This document shows positions 1 to 8,467 of a DNA stretch of 64,000 nt, in pieces (the stretch's first letter is position 1; each line of letters opens with the position of its first letter). Under the pieces are notes generated by a model. It made no database searches and was not told where the DNA came from. It saw only the letters and a program-made list of their open reading frames with translations. The stretch spans positions 124,001 through 188,000 of the forward strand of contig CAKOJJ010000001.1 in the NCBI GenBank assembly GCA_934089275.1. Direction: 5' to 3'. The position numbers were made by a program, and so were the translations under genes. The stretch comes from an uncultured Bacilli bacterium. Lineage in GTDB: Bacteria; Bacillota_I; Bacilli_A; RF39; UBA660.

Positions 1-1812
1 TTTAGTAATATATCCAATTATTTCATCTCCATATACAGGTTTGCAACAACTTGCAAGATTTACGAGAATATCATCACATCCAGAAACTACGATATCATTT
101 TTATGATTTACCTTTGGAAGTGTACTTGAATTCATTACTTTATCTAAAAGAACATCTTGAACATTCTTTTTGTCATTATACATTAAATCTACGATATAAC
201 TTGGCGCATATCTTAAAGCTCCAATATTTAATAACACTTCATCAAAATTTGTAACTTTTAAATCACTTACAAGCTTATTAATATGTTCATCATCCAATGC
301 TGAAGAAACGGTAATATGTTGTCTTTTTAATTCTTTTTCTAATAAGTTTCGACCACGTTCAATATATTCTTCACGGTCTTTTTTAGAGAAGAAAGCTTTT
401 ATCTTAGCTTTAGCTTGAGTTGTTTTTACAAAGTTTAACCAATCTTTATTTGGTTCACTTTGATTATTAGTCATAATTTTAACTATGTCATTATCTTGAA
501 GACGATAATCAAGAGGTACGATTGTATCATTTACAATTGCTCCAATCGTTGTATCTCCAACTCGTGAATGAATTCTATAAGCAAAATCCACTGGGCAAGA
601 GCCTTCAGGTAGCTCAACAACATCTCCTTTTGGAGTATAAACATATATTGATGTACTTAAAAGTTCACTCATGTTTTGAGCAAAAGTATCATCATCAGTT
701 ATATCATTTGAGTTAGCTTCAATTATATTTCTAAACATTTGCAGTTTTTGTTCCATAACGTTTTGAATTTGTTTAGAATGCTCTTTATATGACCAATGAG
801 ATGCAACACCATGTTCAGCAATTTCATTCATCTCTTTAGTTCTAACTTGAACTTCCACAGGGAATCCTTCTGGACCAAAAACACCAGTATGTAATGATTG
901 ATAAGAGTTTCCTTTAGGCATAGAAATATAATCTTTAAAACGCTTAGGAATTGGTCTATAAAGCGAATGAATCAAACCAATAATTAAATAACATTCACTT
1001 TCCTCCTCACAAATAATTCTAAGGCCAATAATATCATATATTTCACTCATCTTTTTACCCTTAGATAATTTGTTGTATATTGAAGAATTACTCTTTACTC
1101 TACCCTTTATCTCAAAATTTATATTGTTTTGTTTTAACTCTTCAATAATAGTTTCTTTAGTTTCCTCTAATATTTCATTTAATTTTTCACGACTAGCTGG
1201 TAAAGATTCTTCAACACTTTTATAATCTTCATTTTTTAAAACTCTGAAGCATATATCCTCAAGTTCTGTTTTTAATTGATTTATTCCCAATCTATGAGCA
1301 ATTGGAATAAGTACATTTTGAGTTTCTATTGCTTTAAGTCTTTGTTTTTCTTTTGAAAAAGGATCAATCGTACGCATATTATGAACACGACCAGCAAGTT
1401 TAATTATTAAAACTCGTACGTCCTCGGATAATGCAACAAGAACTTTTCTTAAATAAAGAGAAGTCGACTCTGATTCATCAGTAAGTTTTAATCTATTAAC
1501 TTTCATTAAAGATGAAACAATATGCATTACCTCTTCTCCAAATAGATTTTTTATCTCTTCTAATGAAGATGGTCCATTATCTATAGTTTCATGAACAAGT
1601 GCAGAAATTATAGTTGTTGAATCAACATTTAAAGAAGCACATATTAAAGCAACATTTAAAGGATGTGTAATAAACTCTTCATTGTTTTTACGCATCTTAC
1701 CTTTATGACACTTATAAGCAAATTCATAAGCACGTTTGATATTCTCTAGTTCTTCTTCACTATAGCCGTTTTCTTCACATTTTTTTAAAAGTTCTTCATA
1801 TAATTCTTCCAT
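1..1812 (-). CDS. relA: Rel/RelA-type (p)ppGpp synthetase, hydrolase domain degenerate; 3' end beyond window
   Basis: The first 604 codons are present and the stop lies off the left edge. Order: HD domain (about residues 20-190), synthetase (about 235-345), TGS (about 400-460), helical region and the start of the zinc-finger domain (SCCKP near the edge). The synthetase is canonical: YDIIGLRII, RFKDY, YQSLHT and EVQVRT are all seen. The HD domain is not: the usual HDVVEDT is HETIDNG (residues 74-80) and LADRLHN is LAGRVHN (Gly141), so the metal and catalytic acids are changed. I infer a synthetase with little or no hydrolase activity. The ATG at 1812 follows AAGGTGAATAA, which is also the end of comN, so the two are coupled. 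A second RSH protein at 33221-34654 has the opposite defects. Confidence 0.93.
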   Translation of the reverse strand, partial: MEELYEELLKKCEENGYSEEELENIKRAYEFAYKCHKGKMRKNNEEFITHPLNVALICASLNVDSTTIISALVHETIDNGPSSLEEIKNLFGEEVMHIVSSLMKVNRLKLTDESESTSLYLRKVLVALSEDVRVLIIKLAGRVHNMRTIDPFSKEKQRLKAIETQNVLIPIAHRLGINQLKTELEDICFRVLKNEDYKSVEESLPASREKLNEILEETKETIIEELKQNNINFEIKGRVKSNSSIYNKLSKGKKMSEIYDIIGLRIICEEESECYLIIGLIHSLYRPIPKRFKDYISMPKGNSYQSLHTGVFGPEGFPVEVQVRTKEMNEIAEHGVASHWSYKEHSKQIQNVMEQKLQMFRNIIEANSNDITDDDTFAQNMSELLSTSIYVYTPKGDVVELPEGSCPVDFAYRIHSRVGDTTIGAIVNDTIVPLDYRLQDNDIVKIMTNNQSEPNKDWLNFVKTTQAKAKIKAFFSKKDREEYIERGRNLLEKELKRQHITVSSALDDEHINKLVSDLKVTNFDEVLLNIGALRYAPSYIVDLMYNDKKNVQDVLLDKVMNSSTLPKVNHKNDIVVSGCDDILVNLASCCKPVYGDEIIGYITK

Positions 1813-1814
1813 AT

Positions 1815-2072
1815 TTATTCACCTTGCAAACTATTTATTTTTTGTACTACATAATTTTCATATTCTTGATTATCAGTATTTAAAATATCATCAACAATAC
1901 CAGCTAAAGTTAAAGATGTTGCATTTTTCCATTTTTTATTTTTGTTATAATTCCAAATATCTTCTTCTTTAACTATTTTTATACCAGCCGAAATAAGTTC
2001 ATGCCTTTTTGTTTTCAATGCTGGTAATACTTTATTATATAAATCTCTTTGAGTATTAATTTTCTTTTCCAT
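1815..2072 (-). CDS. comN: Post-transcriptional regulator, ComN/YrzD-like
   Basis: An 85-residue protein with the pattern of the ComN (YrzD) family: helical N-terminus, then an EEDIWNY-NKKWKNA segment and a short VDDILN helix. In Bacillus ComN acts on comE mRNA and sits beside spoVB near relA; here it lies between a SpoVB-family gene and relA, which supports the call. Its stop is 2 bases from the relA start and its last codons hold the relA ribosome binding site. The family assignment comes from memory of the motif and from gene order, so it is moderate. Confidence 0.6.
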   Translation of the reverse strand: MEKKINTQRDLYNKVLPALKTKRHELISAGIKIVKEEDIWNYNKNKKWKNATSLTLAGIVDDILNTDNQEYENYVVQKINSLQGE

Positions 2073-2150
2073 ATTTTCTCCTTTAATAATTAAGAATATT
2101 TTTCATATATTATTATATAATATTTTGTTTTAAATTTAAAGGAGGATGTT

Positions 2151-3434
2151 ATGAAAAACACATTCATAAAATCAACTGTTATATTACTTCTTGGTACTCT
2201 TGTTACAAAACTTTTAGGATTCTTTATTAAAATAATATTTACAAGAATTATTAAAGACGGAATAAATTTATATTCTTTAATTATGCCTAGTTATTCACTT
2301 ATTATAGCTATAACCCAACTTGGACTTCCCTACGCCATAAGTGTTATTATGGCTAGAAATAATTATCGAGGAATACGTATTTTTGCATCAGTTATACCAA
2401 TCGCTCTTTTATTTAACGTAGTTATGATTGGAATAATATTCGCTTTTTCACCATTTTTAGCTAACAATTTATTAAAAAATCCTAATCTATATTATCCATT
2501 AATATCAATTTCATTTGTCATTCCCTTTACAACCATTTCTGGAATAATAAAAGGCTACTATTTTGGAAAACAAAACATGTTACCAAATGCCATATCAAGT
2601 ATATTTGAACAGCTTACAAGATTAATTCTGTTGTTTTTAATAGTGCCTTACCTTATGAATATTTCAACTACTCATGCTGTTACTGGTTACATAATAATAT
2701 CGGCTATATGTGAACTTGTACAGATTATCGTATACCTTTTCTTTGCCCCTAAAAACGCCCATTTTACTGTATCAGACGTATTACCAGATAAACATATTGC
2801 ATATGATGTGTTTAGCATTTCTATTTCCTCGGTTTCTTCAAGATTAATTGGCAATATTTGCTACTTTTTAGAACCAATAATTTTAACTAATATGCTTTTA
2901 TTTGTAGGTTATTCTTCAAATTTCATTGAAAGTGAATATGCTATATACAATGCTTACGTTATTCCTATATTAACTATGCCATCGTTTTTTACACTTGCTT
3001 TAAATACAACATTAATACCTGAAGTATCTAAACACTACAACGATAAAACATATATCAAAAGAAGATTACGTCAAAGTATGCTTATTTCGTTCATAATAGG
3101 CGCTATATTTTGTACCTTTGTATTTTTTAAAGGCGACTATATTCTAAGCCTTGTATATAACACGAATAAAGGTTATGACTACATTCATTTACTTTCAATA
3201 TTTTTCCCAATATTCTATTTAGAAGGACCTTTAGTTAGTACATTACAAGGATTAAATTATTCAGCATATACAATGAAAGTAACACTTATAAGTTCTATTT
3301 TCAAAACTATCATTATGATTATTACCTGTCTTCTAAGTATTGGTATTTATCCATTAATAATATCGGAAATTGTAAGTATTTTATGTGTTGTATATCTAAA
3401 TAGTAGTAAATTAAGAAGTCTAAATTACCTATAA
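2151..3434 (+). CDS. Polysaccharide/lipid II flippase family membrane protein (SpoVB/MurJ-like)
   Basis: A 427-residue, very hydrophobic protein with about 12 predicted membrane segments. Its N-terminus (STVILLLGTLVTKLLGF) is typical of the SpoVB/MurJ/Wzx group of the MOP superfamily, which move lipid-linked sugars across the membrane. SpoVB proteins are usually nearer 500 residues, so this copy is short at the C-terminus. It is divergent from comN, with 78 bases between the starts; AAAGGAGGATGTT precedes the ATG. Whether it serves vegetative peptidoglycan, spore cortex or another polymer cannot be told from sequence. Confidence 0.82.
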   Translation: MKNTFIKSTVILLLGTLVTKLLGFFIKIIFTRIIKDGINLYSLIMPSYSLIIAITQLGLPYAISVIMARNNYRGIRIFASVIPIALLFNVVMIGIIFAFSPFLANNLLKNPNLYYPLISISFVIPFTTISGIIKGYYFGKQNMLPNAISSIFEQLTRLILLFLIVPYLMNISTTHAVTGYIIISAICELVQIIVYLFFAPKNAHFTVSDVLPDKHIAYDVFSISISSVSSRLIGNICYFLEPIILTNMLLFVGYSSNFIESEYAIYNAYVIPILTMPSFFTLALNTTLIPEVSKHYNDKTYIKRRLRQSMLISFIIGAIFCTFVFFKGDYILSLVYNTNKGYDYIHLLSIFFPIFYLEGPLVSTLQGLNYSAYTMKVTLISSIFKTIIMIITCLLSIGIYPLIISEIVSILCVVYLNSSKLRSLNYL

Positions 3435-3457
3435 AAAAAAGAGGATTAACCCTCTTT
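3433..3457 (-). terminator. Intrinsic terminator of tig
   Basis: Stem AAAGAGG/CCTCTTT with a 6-base loop, followed on the minus strand by eight T. It overlaps the tig stop codon and also faces the end of the SpoVB-like gene, for which it could work in reverse. Confidence 0.8.
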
Positions 3458-4690
3458 AATGATATCAATTGCTTTACGCATTTTTAAATCATATCTGATT
3501 CCGTCTTCTCCACCAACGTATTTTAAGAATTCATCTCTTTCAATACCATATTTATCGCAAGCATCTTTAATTTCTTTTTCAACAGCTTCGTCTTCAACTT
3601 CAATTTTCTTTTCATCAACGATAGCTTCAAGTAAATATCTTGTCTTAATTCTAGCAATAGCTTGAGGTTTCATCATAGATTTCATATCTTCAAGTTTAGT
3701 ACCAGTCATAGATAAATATTGTTCTAGACTAACACCTTGCATGCTTAATTCTTGTCTATATTGTTGAATCATTCTTTCTACTTCAGAATCAATTATTTCA
3801 TTATTGATTTCTACTTTCATATTATCAGTTGCAATATGTAATAATTCATCAATATATTTATCATCAGCTTCATGATTCTTTTTATGTTCAATTTCTTCTT
3901 TTACATGATTTTCTAAAGTTTCTTTAGAATCAACGCCTTCAATTCCTAAATCTTCAAAGAAATCTTTATTCATTTCTGGCATAACTCTTTCTTTAATTTC
4001 TCTTACTGTAACTTTAAATAAAACATCTTTATTTTTAAGTTCTTCAGTATAGTTTTCTGGGAATTTTAAATTTAATTCACGAGTTTCTCCAACAGCAGCT
4101 CCAATAAGTCCGCTTTCAAATCCTGGAATAAATGTATTTGAACCAATTTCTAATGGATAATTAGCTCCAGTTCCACCATCAAGTTTTTTACCATCAACAA
4201 AACCTTCAAAATCAATTACAGCTGTATTTCCTTCTTCGATAGTTCCGTTTTCCTTGATAACAACTTCAGCCATATGTTCTTTAATATGTTCAATTTCATG
4301 TTCGATTTCTTCTTTAGTAACTTTAACTTCTTCACGTTTTACTCCAAGTTTAGTATAAGCTCCTAAAGTAACTTCTGGCTTAGATATAAATGTAAATTCA
4401 ATTTCACATTTATCTTTATCAACAGATAAAATATTTACGCTTGGTTCACAAGCAAGTTCAATATCAGCTTCTTTTAAAGCACTTTCATATCTTTCATTAA
4501 CTGCTATATCACATGCATCCATAAAAAGGGATTCAATTCCTACTTTTTTAATATAAACTTCTTTAGAAACAGCACCTTTTCTAAATCCATCTACTTTTAT
4601 ATCTTTTTTCTTTTTTGAGAAAGCTTTATCTATGCATTTTTCCCAATCTTCACCTTCAACAGTGATTTTTACTACTTTAACATTCTTCAT
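3446..4690 (-). CDS. tig: Trigger factor, ribosome-associated chaperone and prolyl isomerase
   Basis: 414 residues from the ATG at 4690. N-terminal ribosome-binding domain with the signature VDGFRKGAVSK (about residues 33-43), a central FKBP-type isomerase domain (TAVIDFEGFVDGK, then the IPGFESGLIGAAVGE motif, about 155-235) and a helical C-terminal chaperone domain. Length is normal for the family. The frame stays open upstream to a TTG at 4717, but AAAGGAAG sits 7 bases before the ATG at 4690, so that start is preferred. It stands alone between two terminators. Confidence 0.95.
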   Translation of the reverse strand: MKNVKVVKITVEGEDWEKCIDKAFSKKKKDIKVDGFRKGAVSKEVYIKKVGIESLFMDACDIAVNERYESALKEADIELACEPSVNILSVDKDKCEIEFTFISKPEVTLGAYTKLGVKREEVKVTKEEIEHEIEHIKEHMAEVVIKENGTIEEGNTAVIDFEGFVDGKKLDGGTGANYPLEIGSNTFIPGFESGLIGAAVGETRELNLKFPENYTEELKNKDVLFKVTVREIKERVMPEMNKDFFEDLGIEGVDSKETLENHVKEEIEHKKNHEADDKYIDELLHIATDNMKVEINNEIIDSEVERMIQQYRQELSMQGVSLEQYLSMTGTKLEDMKSMMKPQAIARIKTRYLLEAIVDEKKIEVEDEAVEKEIKDACDKYGIERDEFLKYVGGEDGIRYDLKMRKAIDIIKEG

Positions 4691-4752
4691 AGTATTCTTC
4701 CTTTCATTTACTCTCAATATTATATATTATATAACTTTCAAAATCAAGTTAA

Positions 4753-4780
4753 ATAAAAGAAAGAAGCCTAAAGACTTCTT
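4753..4780 (-). terminator. Probable terminator of the rimM-trmD group
   Basis: AAGAAG/CTTCTT arms around TCTTTAGG, followed on the minus strand by TCTTTTATTT. It overlaps the end of the gene at 4768. The stem is short. Confidence 0.5.
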
Positions 4781-5202
4781 CCTCTACTCATCTCATAATC
4801 AAGCTCTTCATTATATCTTAAAATAGCTTTTTTTCTTCTTAATTCTGTATCTAAATAATATAATTTATTTAAATACTCTTTATATTTTTCTAAAGTTAAA
4901 TGCTTTTTATATTCAAGTTCAACAATACTTTTTAATCTTGCAACCTCATTTAATAGCATAGAAACAGTATCATCATCGTCATCATCACTTGTCACATATT
5001 TATAAATGGTTTTTGTCATCCTATCAAAATCCGCGTCAAAACCAAACAATAGAATATCAATTAAGTATTTATAACGAATATCAACTCCATTATCATTTAT
5101 AATTGATTTAAATTTAGGATAATACTTAAAACCATCTGAATCATATTCAAAATAGTCAATCGTTCCATTTATTTTCTTTTTAGATACAACAAATGATACC
5201 AT
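4768..5202 (-). CDS. Hypothetical protein downstream of trmD
   Basis: 144 residues, not recognised. There is no signal peptide or membrane segment. A run of six Asp lies near residues 73-78, and the C-terminal half is strongly charged and helical, probably a coiled coil (ELEYKKHLTLEKYKEYLNKL). Its start follows TAAGGAGGACATAAAA, 13 bases after the trmD stop, so it is the last gene of the rimM-trmD group. Codon use matches its neighbours. No function is proposed. Confidence 0.7.
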   Translation of the reverse strand: MVSFVVSKKKINGTIDYFEYDSDGFKYYPKFKSIINDNGVDIRYKYLIDILLFGFDADFDRMTKTIYKYVTSDDDDDDTVSMLLNEVARLKSIVELEYKKHLTLEKYKEYLNKLYYLDTELRRKKAILRYNEELDYEMSRGRSL

Positions 5203-5215
5203 TTTTATGTCCTCC

Positions 5216-5881
5216 TTACTTATTTAACAAGTCCGGTCTACGTTCTTGTGTTTTTTTATATGCTTCTTCTTTTCTCCATTTATCAATCAACGCATGATTT
5301 CCATTCATTAGCACTTCAGGCACTTCATGTCCATCATACACACTTGGACGAGTATATACTGGATAATCTAATAAACTATTATTAAAAGACTCATTGCTAC
5401 TAGATTCATCCTTTATAACTCCCGGAATAAGTCGAATGATTGCATCACTCATAGCCATAGCCGGAATTTCTCCACCAGTCAATATAAAATCACCAATTGA
5501 AAGTTCCATATCAACATAATTTAGAATTCTCTCATCTATACCTTCATAATGTCCACATACAAAAATTAAATGTTTTTTCTTACTTAGATCATATGATATT
5601 TCTTGATTGAATGTAGTTCCTGCCGGACTCATTAATATCACAACGGAATCATCAGTTTTAACGGAATTTATAGCATCAACTACAATATCTACACGCATAA
5701 CCATTCCAGATCCTCCACCATAAGGAGTATCATCAACTTGTTTATTATTTAGTTTTGAAAAATCTCTTATATTAATTATTTCAATATCAACTAAAGATTT
5801 ATCAATTGCTCTTTTTATGATGGATGATGTTTTAAAATTATCAAACATTTCTGGAAAAAGAGTTAATACACTTATTTTCAT
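5216..5881 (-). CDS. trmD: tRNA (guanine-N1)-methyltransferase
   Basis: 221 residues, slightly short for TrmD (usually 230-250). It methylates G37 of tRNAs with G36 using S-adenosylmethionine. The SPOUT knot motifs are clear: DDTPYGGGSGMVMR, CGHYEGIDERIL, SIGDFILTGGE, and the C-terminal YDGHEVPEVLMNGNH. The start overlaps the rimM stop as ATGA, implying translational coupling. The pairing with rimM is the usual bacterial arrangement; rpsP and rplS, often neighbours, are absent here. Confidence 0.96.
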   Translation of the reverse strand: MKISVLTLFPEMFDNFKTSSIIKRAIDKSLVDIEIINIRDFSKLNNKQVDDTPYGGGSGMVMRVDIVVDAINSVKTDDSVVILMSPAGTTFNQEISYDLSKKKHLIFVCGHYEGIDERILNYVDMELSIGDFILTGGEIPAMAMSDAIIRLIPGVIKDESSSNESFNNSLLDYPVYTRPSVYDGHEVPEVLMNGNHALIDKWRKEEAYKKTQERRPDLLNK

Positions 5882-6342
5882 AATATCAACCCCTTTGCAG
5901 ATTCTTCTAAGGTTATATTATCATTTATTTCTTTTATAAAATCGCCATTCATAGGAATATAAAATGTCTTTTCATCTTGAACGCATATTAATAAAGGATT
6001 TTTTGTATTTGAATAGTCAACTACTTTACCAAATTCTTTGCCATCTAAAATTAAAGTTTTATTAAGCAAATCAGCATAAAAAATTATGCCTTTAGGCAAT
6101 AAACTTCTATCTATAAATACTTTATTGCCTTTTAAAGGAAAAATTTCATTAATATCAGTTATCCCATCAAACGTTACCATATCATAACCTTTATGAACAC
6201 GATATGTTTTTATTTTAAAAGTTTTAGAAGCGATATTAAGTTCATTACCAGCTTTAAAAACAATATCTTTATGATCAATATCACTTTGTATTTTAATTTC
6301 ACCTTTAATACCATGAGTATTAACATATTTTCCAATGTACAT
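5878..6342 (-). CDS. rimM: 16S rRNA processing protein RimM
   Basis: 154 residues, with the N-terminal RimM domain opening GKYVNTHGIKGEIKI and a C-terminal PRC-barrel region. RimM helps mature the head of the 30S subunit by binding near S19. It ends in TGA overlapping the trmD ATG, which also shows that TGA is a stop in this genome. The start is preceded by TAGGGGAATATTT. Confidence 0.92.
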   Translation of the reverse strand: MYIGKYVNTHGIKGEIKIQSDIDHKDIVFKAGNELNIASKTFKIKTYRVHKGYDMVTFDGITDINEIFPLKGNKVFIDRSLLPKGIIFYADLLNKTLILDGKEFGKVVDYSNTKNPLLICVQDEKTFYIPMNGDFIKEINDNITLEESAKGLIL

Positions 6343-6375
6343 AAATATTCCCCTAACTCATATTAAAATATTATA

Positions 6376-7074
6376 TTACTCAGACTTATCTATTTCAAGT
6401 ATATTATCAAACTCAAAATTATCATATAATAGTTTTGTTGATTGATATTCTTTCTTATTTAAAATTTTATAACCAATTACCATTTTATTTCCACGAATTC
6501 TTTTAATTCTAGCATCACTATAAAGCAAAACATTGATACTCAAATAATCATATTTTTTAAAAAAGTAGTCTTTTCTACTATTCTTTTTACAAACTAAATA
6601 TCCTGTAACATAGTTTTTTCTATTTTTATAGAACCATTTTAATACGCTTAAATAAAAAGATTGAACAGCAAATAACCCGTTATAATTATCTAAAATCTCA
6701 CTTAATTTTTGTTCAAACAAATGACGTTTCTTTTTATTCCTAACTTCAATAATTAAAGGAACTTTTCCATCTACCGCTTTTAAAGCATCTTCTAATGTTG
6801 GTATTTGATATTTTGCAATGTACATAAGTTCATCATATGTCATATTTTCAACACTTTCTTCAACATGTAAAAGTCTTTTAGCATCTAAATCATGAAAACA
6901 TATAATAGTTTCATCTTTTAACATCAAAGCATCAATATGTATTATATATTTATGTTTCAAAGCTCGATCATATGAGCTTATTGTATTTTCATATATTCTT
7001 TTATTATCAAAAATTCCTCGATGAGCAATTTTTTCCGATTTTAAAAAAGATAAATCTTTCAATTTTATCACCAT
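6376..7074 (-). CDS. Glycerophosphodiester phosphodiesterase-like protein
   Basis: About 230 residues with the GDPD TIM-barrel pattern: AHRG near the start, ENT, then LKD and CFHD, and a later IIEVRN. In active enzymes the strand before LKD carries a metal-binding Glu in an ELD-type motif; here it reads IHID, so His replaces that Glu and the enzyme may be altered or inactive. No signal peptide, so it would be cytoplasmic. The ATG at 7074 has no ribosome binding site; GGTGAT followed by a TTG at 7062 is a plausible alternative start, giving 229 residues. It lies 33 bases upstream of rimM. Confidence 0.8.
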   Translation of the reverse strand: MVIKLKDLSFLKSEKIAHRGIFDNKRIYENTISSYDRALKHKYIIHIDALMLKDETIICFHDLDAKRLLHVEESVENMTYDELMYIAKYQIPTLEDALKAVDGKVPLIIEVRNKKKRHLFEQKLSEILDNYNGLFAVQSFYLSVLKWFYKNRKNYVTGYLVCKKNSRKDYFFKKYDYLSINVLLYSDARIKRIRGNKMVIGYKILNKKEYQSTKLLYDNFEFDNILEIDKSE

Positions 7075-7107
7075 TTAAATTGTAACAAATTATGTGGTAA
7101 ATTTCTA

Positions 7108-7135
7108 CAAAAAAAATTAGACTTATTAGTCTAAT
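7108..7135 (-). terminator. Intrinsic terminator after the TrmH-family gene
   Basis: Perfect ATTAGACT/AGTCTAAT stem, 4-base loop, then eight T on the minus strand. It overlaps the stop codon of the gene at 7126 and closes the der operon. Confidence 0.85.
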
Positions 7136-7839
7136 CTTGTATAAAGTTCATATAAAAGTATCGAAGTAGCAATCGAAACATTTAAAGATTCACAGTTATC
7201 GCTTATTTTTATATTAACTTTGTTAGGAACAAGTTCGCTGACAACATCACTTACTCCATTTCCTTCGTTTCCCATAATCAACGCATAATTACCTGGAATT
7301 TTTATATCTTTTATATCTTGACCATTTCTAACATCGGTTGCAATAAAGGTTAAAGTTTCTTTGTTCTCATTAATAAACTCAACTAAATCTCTTTTTAGAT
7401 AATTGATTTTAAAAAGCATTCCTTCTGTTGCACGTATAACTTTGGAATTATATACGTCAACTGTATTCTTACTTGCAACAATCGTATCTACTCCAAAAGA
7501 AACAGCACTTCTTATAATTGTTCCAAGATTTCCTGGATCTTGGATATCATCTAAAACTAAAACATTGCCCTTTATTTCTCTCTCTTCAATTTTTTTAGCA
7601 ATGGCAAGTATTTTAGGAGGATTAGAAAGATTACTTAGTTTTTTCATAACTTCAACACTAACTTGAGTCGCATTTTCTTTTTCTTCTAAAGAAAATATAT
7701 CAATTACAATACCTTTTTCTAAAGCTTCTTCAACTAAATGTTCACCTTCTACAATAAACATATTTTCTTTATCGCGATATTTTTTTTCATTTAATTTTGA
7801 ATATCTTTTTATTTTTTCATTGTTAACCGATTCAATCAT
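7126..7839 (-). CDS. TrmH/SpoU-family RNA 2'-O-ribose methyltransferase
   Basis: 237 residues. An N-terminal substrate-binding domain (IKRYSKLNEKKYRD onward) precedes a SPOUT catalytic domain with all three motifs: DPGNLGTIIRSA, LIMGNEGNGVSD and ISDNCESLNVSIATSI. The family methylates ribose in rRNA or tRNA with S-adenosylmethionine; the exact target cannot be read from sequence (RlmB-like and YsgA-like are both possible). It is the last gene of the der operon, 10 bases after the metallopeptidase gene. Confidence 0.9.
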   Translation of the reverse strand: MIESVNNEKIKRYSKLNEKKYRDKENMFIVEGEHLVEEALEKGIVIDIFSLEEKENATQVSVEVMKKLSNLSNPPKILAIAKKIEEREIKGNVLVLDDIQDPGNLGTIIRSAVSFGVDTIVASKNTVDVYNSKVIRATEGMLFKINYLKRDLVEFINENKETLTFIATDVRNGQDIKDIKIPGNYALIMGNEGNGVSDVVSELVPNKVNIKISDNCESLNVSIATSILLYELYTRLD

Positions 7840-7849
7840 CTTTATTCTC

Positions 7850-8467
7850 CTAACTTTTTAATTCTTTTCTGGCTTCTTTATATCTTGGATAGTGCATTTC
7901 GACACATTTCCAAAAAGCTTTTGAATGATCCATATGTTCAAAATGAGAAAGTTCATGAACTATAACATAATCTATCAAATAAGGTTTCTTATGTATTAAT
8001 TCAGTATTTAACGTAACTGTCATACTTTTTCTATTACAAACTCCCCATCTAGTTTTCATTTTTCTTACGCGTAATCTAAACTTTGGTAAATTATCAAATT
8101 GAGAAGTATATAAATTCATTCTTTCTTGAAATACTTCTAAGCATCTCTTCTCAAGATATTCATTTGCTTTTTCAATAGATGGAGCAAAAATTCTATCGTT
8201 ATCAAAGATAATCTTATTATGATAAACATAATCAATTTTTTCTCCTAAATATAAAACATCTTCTTTCTCTGTAGTTTTTTTCTTAACTTTTTTATACATT
8301 CTTTCTAAAGAATCAACATTGTTATTAAGAAGTTTTAGAATTTCTCGATCAGTTACGTATCTAGGACAAGTAACATATATCTCATTATTTTCATTTATTC
8401 TAAAATATATATTTTTAATCTTTTTTCTTTCTACTACAATTTCTAAATTATCACCATCAATATTCAT
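7850..8467 (-). CDS. YgjP/M48-like zinc metallopeptidase
   Basis: 205 residues. The C-terminal half has the motif VIVHELSHFEHMDHSKAFW, an HExxH zinc site with a further His, as in the YgjP/WLM (DUF45) family; before it lies KTRWGVCN, the family's conserved R-W-G-C strand. There is no signal peptide, so it is cytoplasmic. The start codon shares one base with the stop of the gene upstream. Proteins of this type are common but their substrates are largely unknown. Confidence 0.87.
   Translation of the reverse strand: MNIDGDNLEIVVERKKIKNIYFRINENNEIYVTCPRYVTDREILKLLNNNVDSLERMYKKVKKKTTEKEDVLYLGEKIDYVYHNKIIFDNDRIFAPSIEKANEYLEKRCLEVFQERMNLYTSQFDNLPKFRLRVRKMKTRWGVCNRKSMTVTLNTELIHKKPYLIDYVIVHELSHFEHMDHSKAFWKCVEMHYPRYKEARKELKS

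Noticed and set aside
5878..5881. TGA read as Trp (Mycoplasma-type code)
   Set aside because: rimM ends in TGA overlapping the trmD ATG, and Trp is encoded by TGG throughout.
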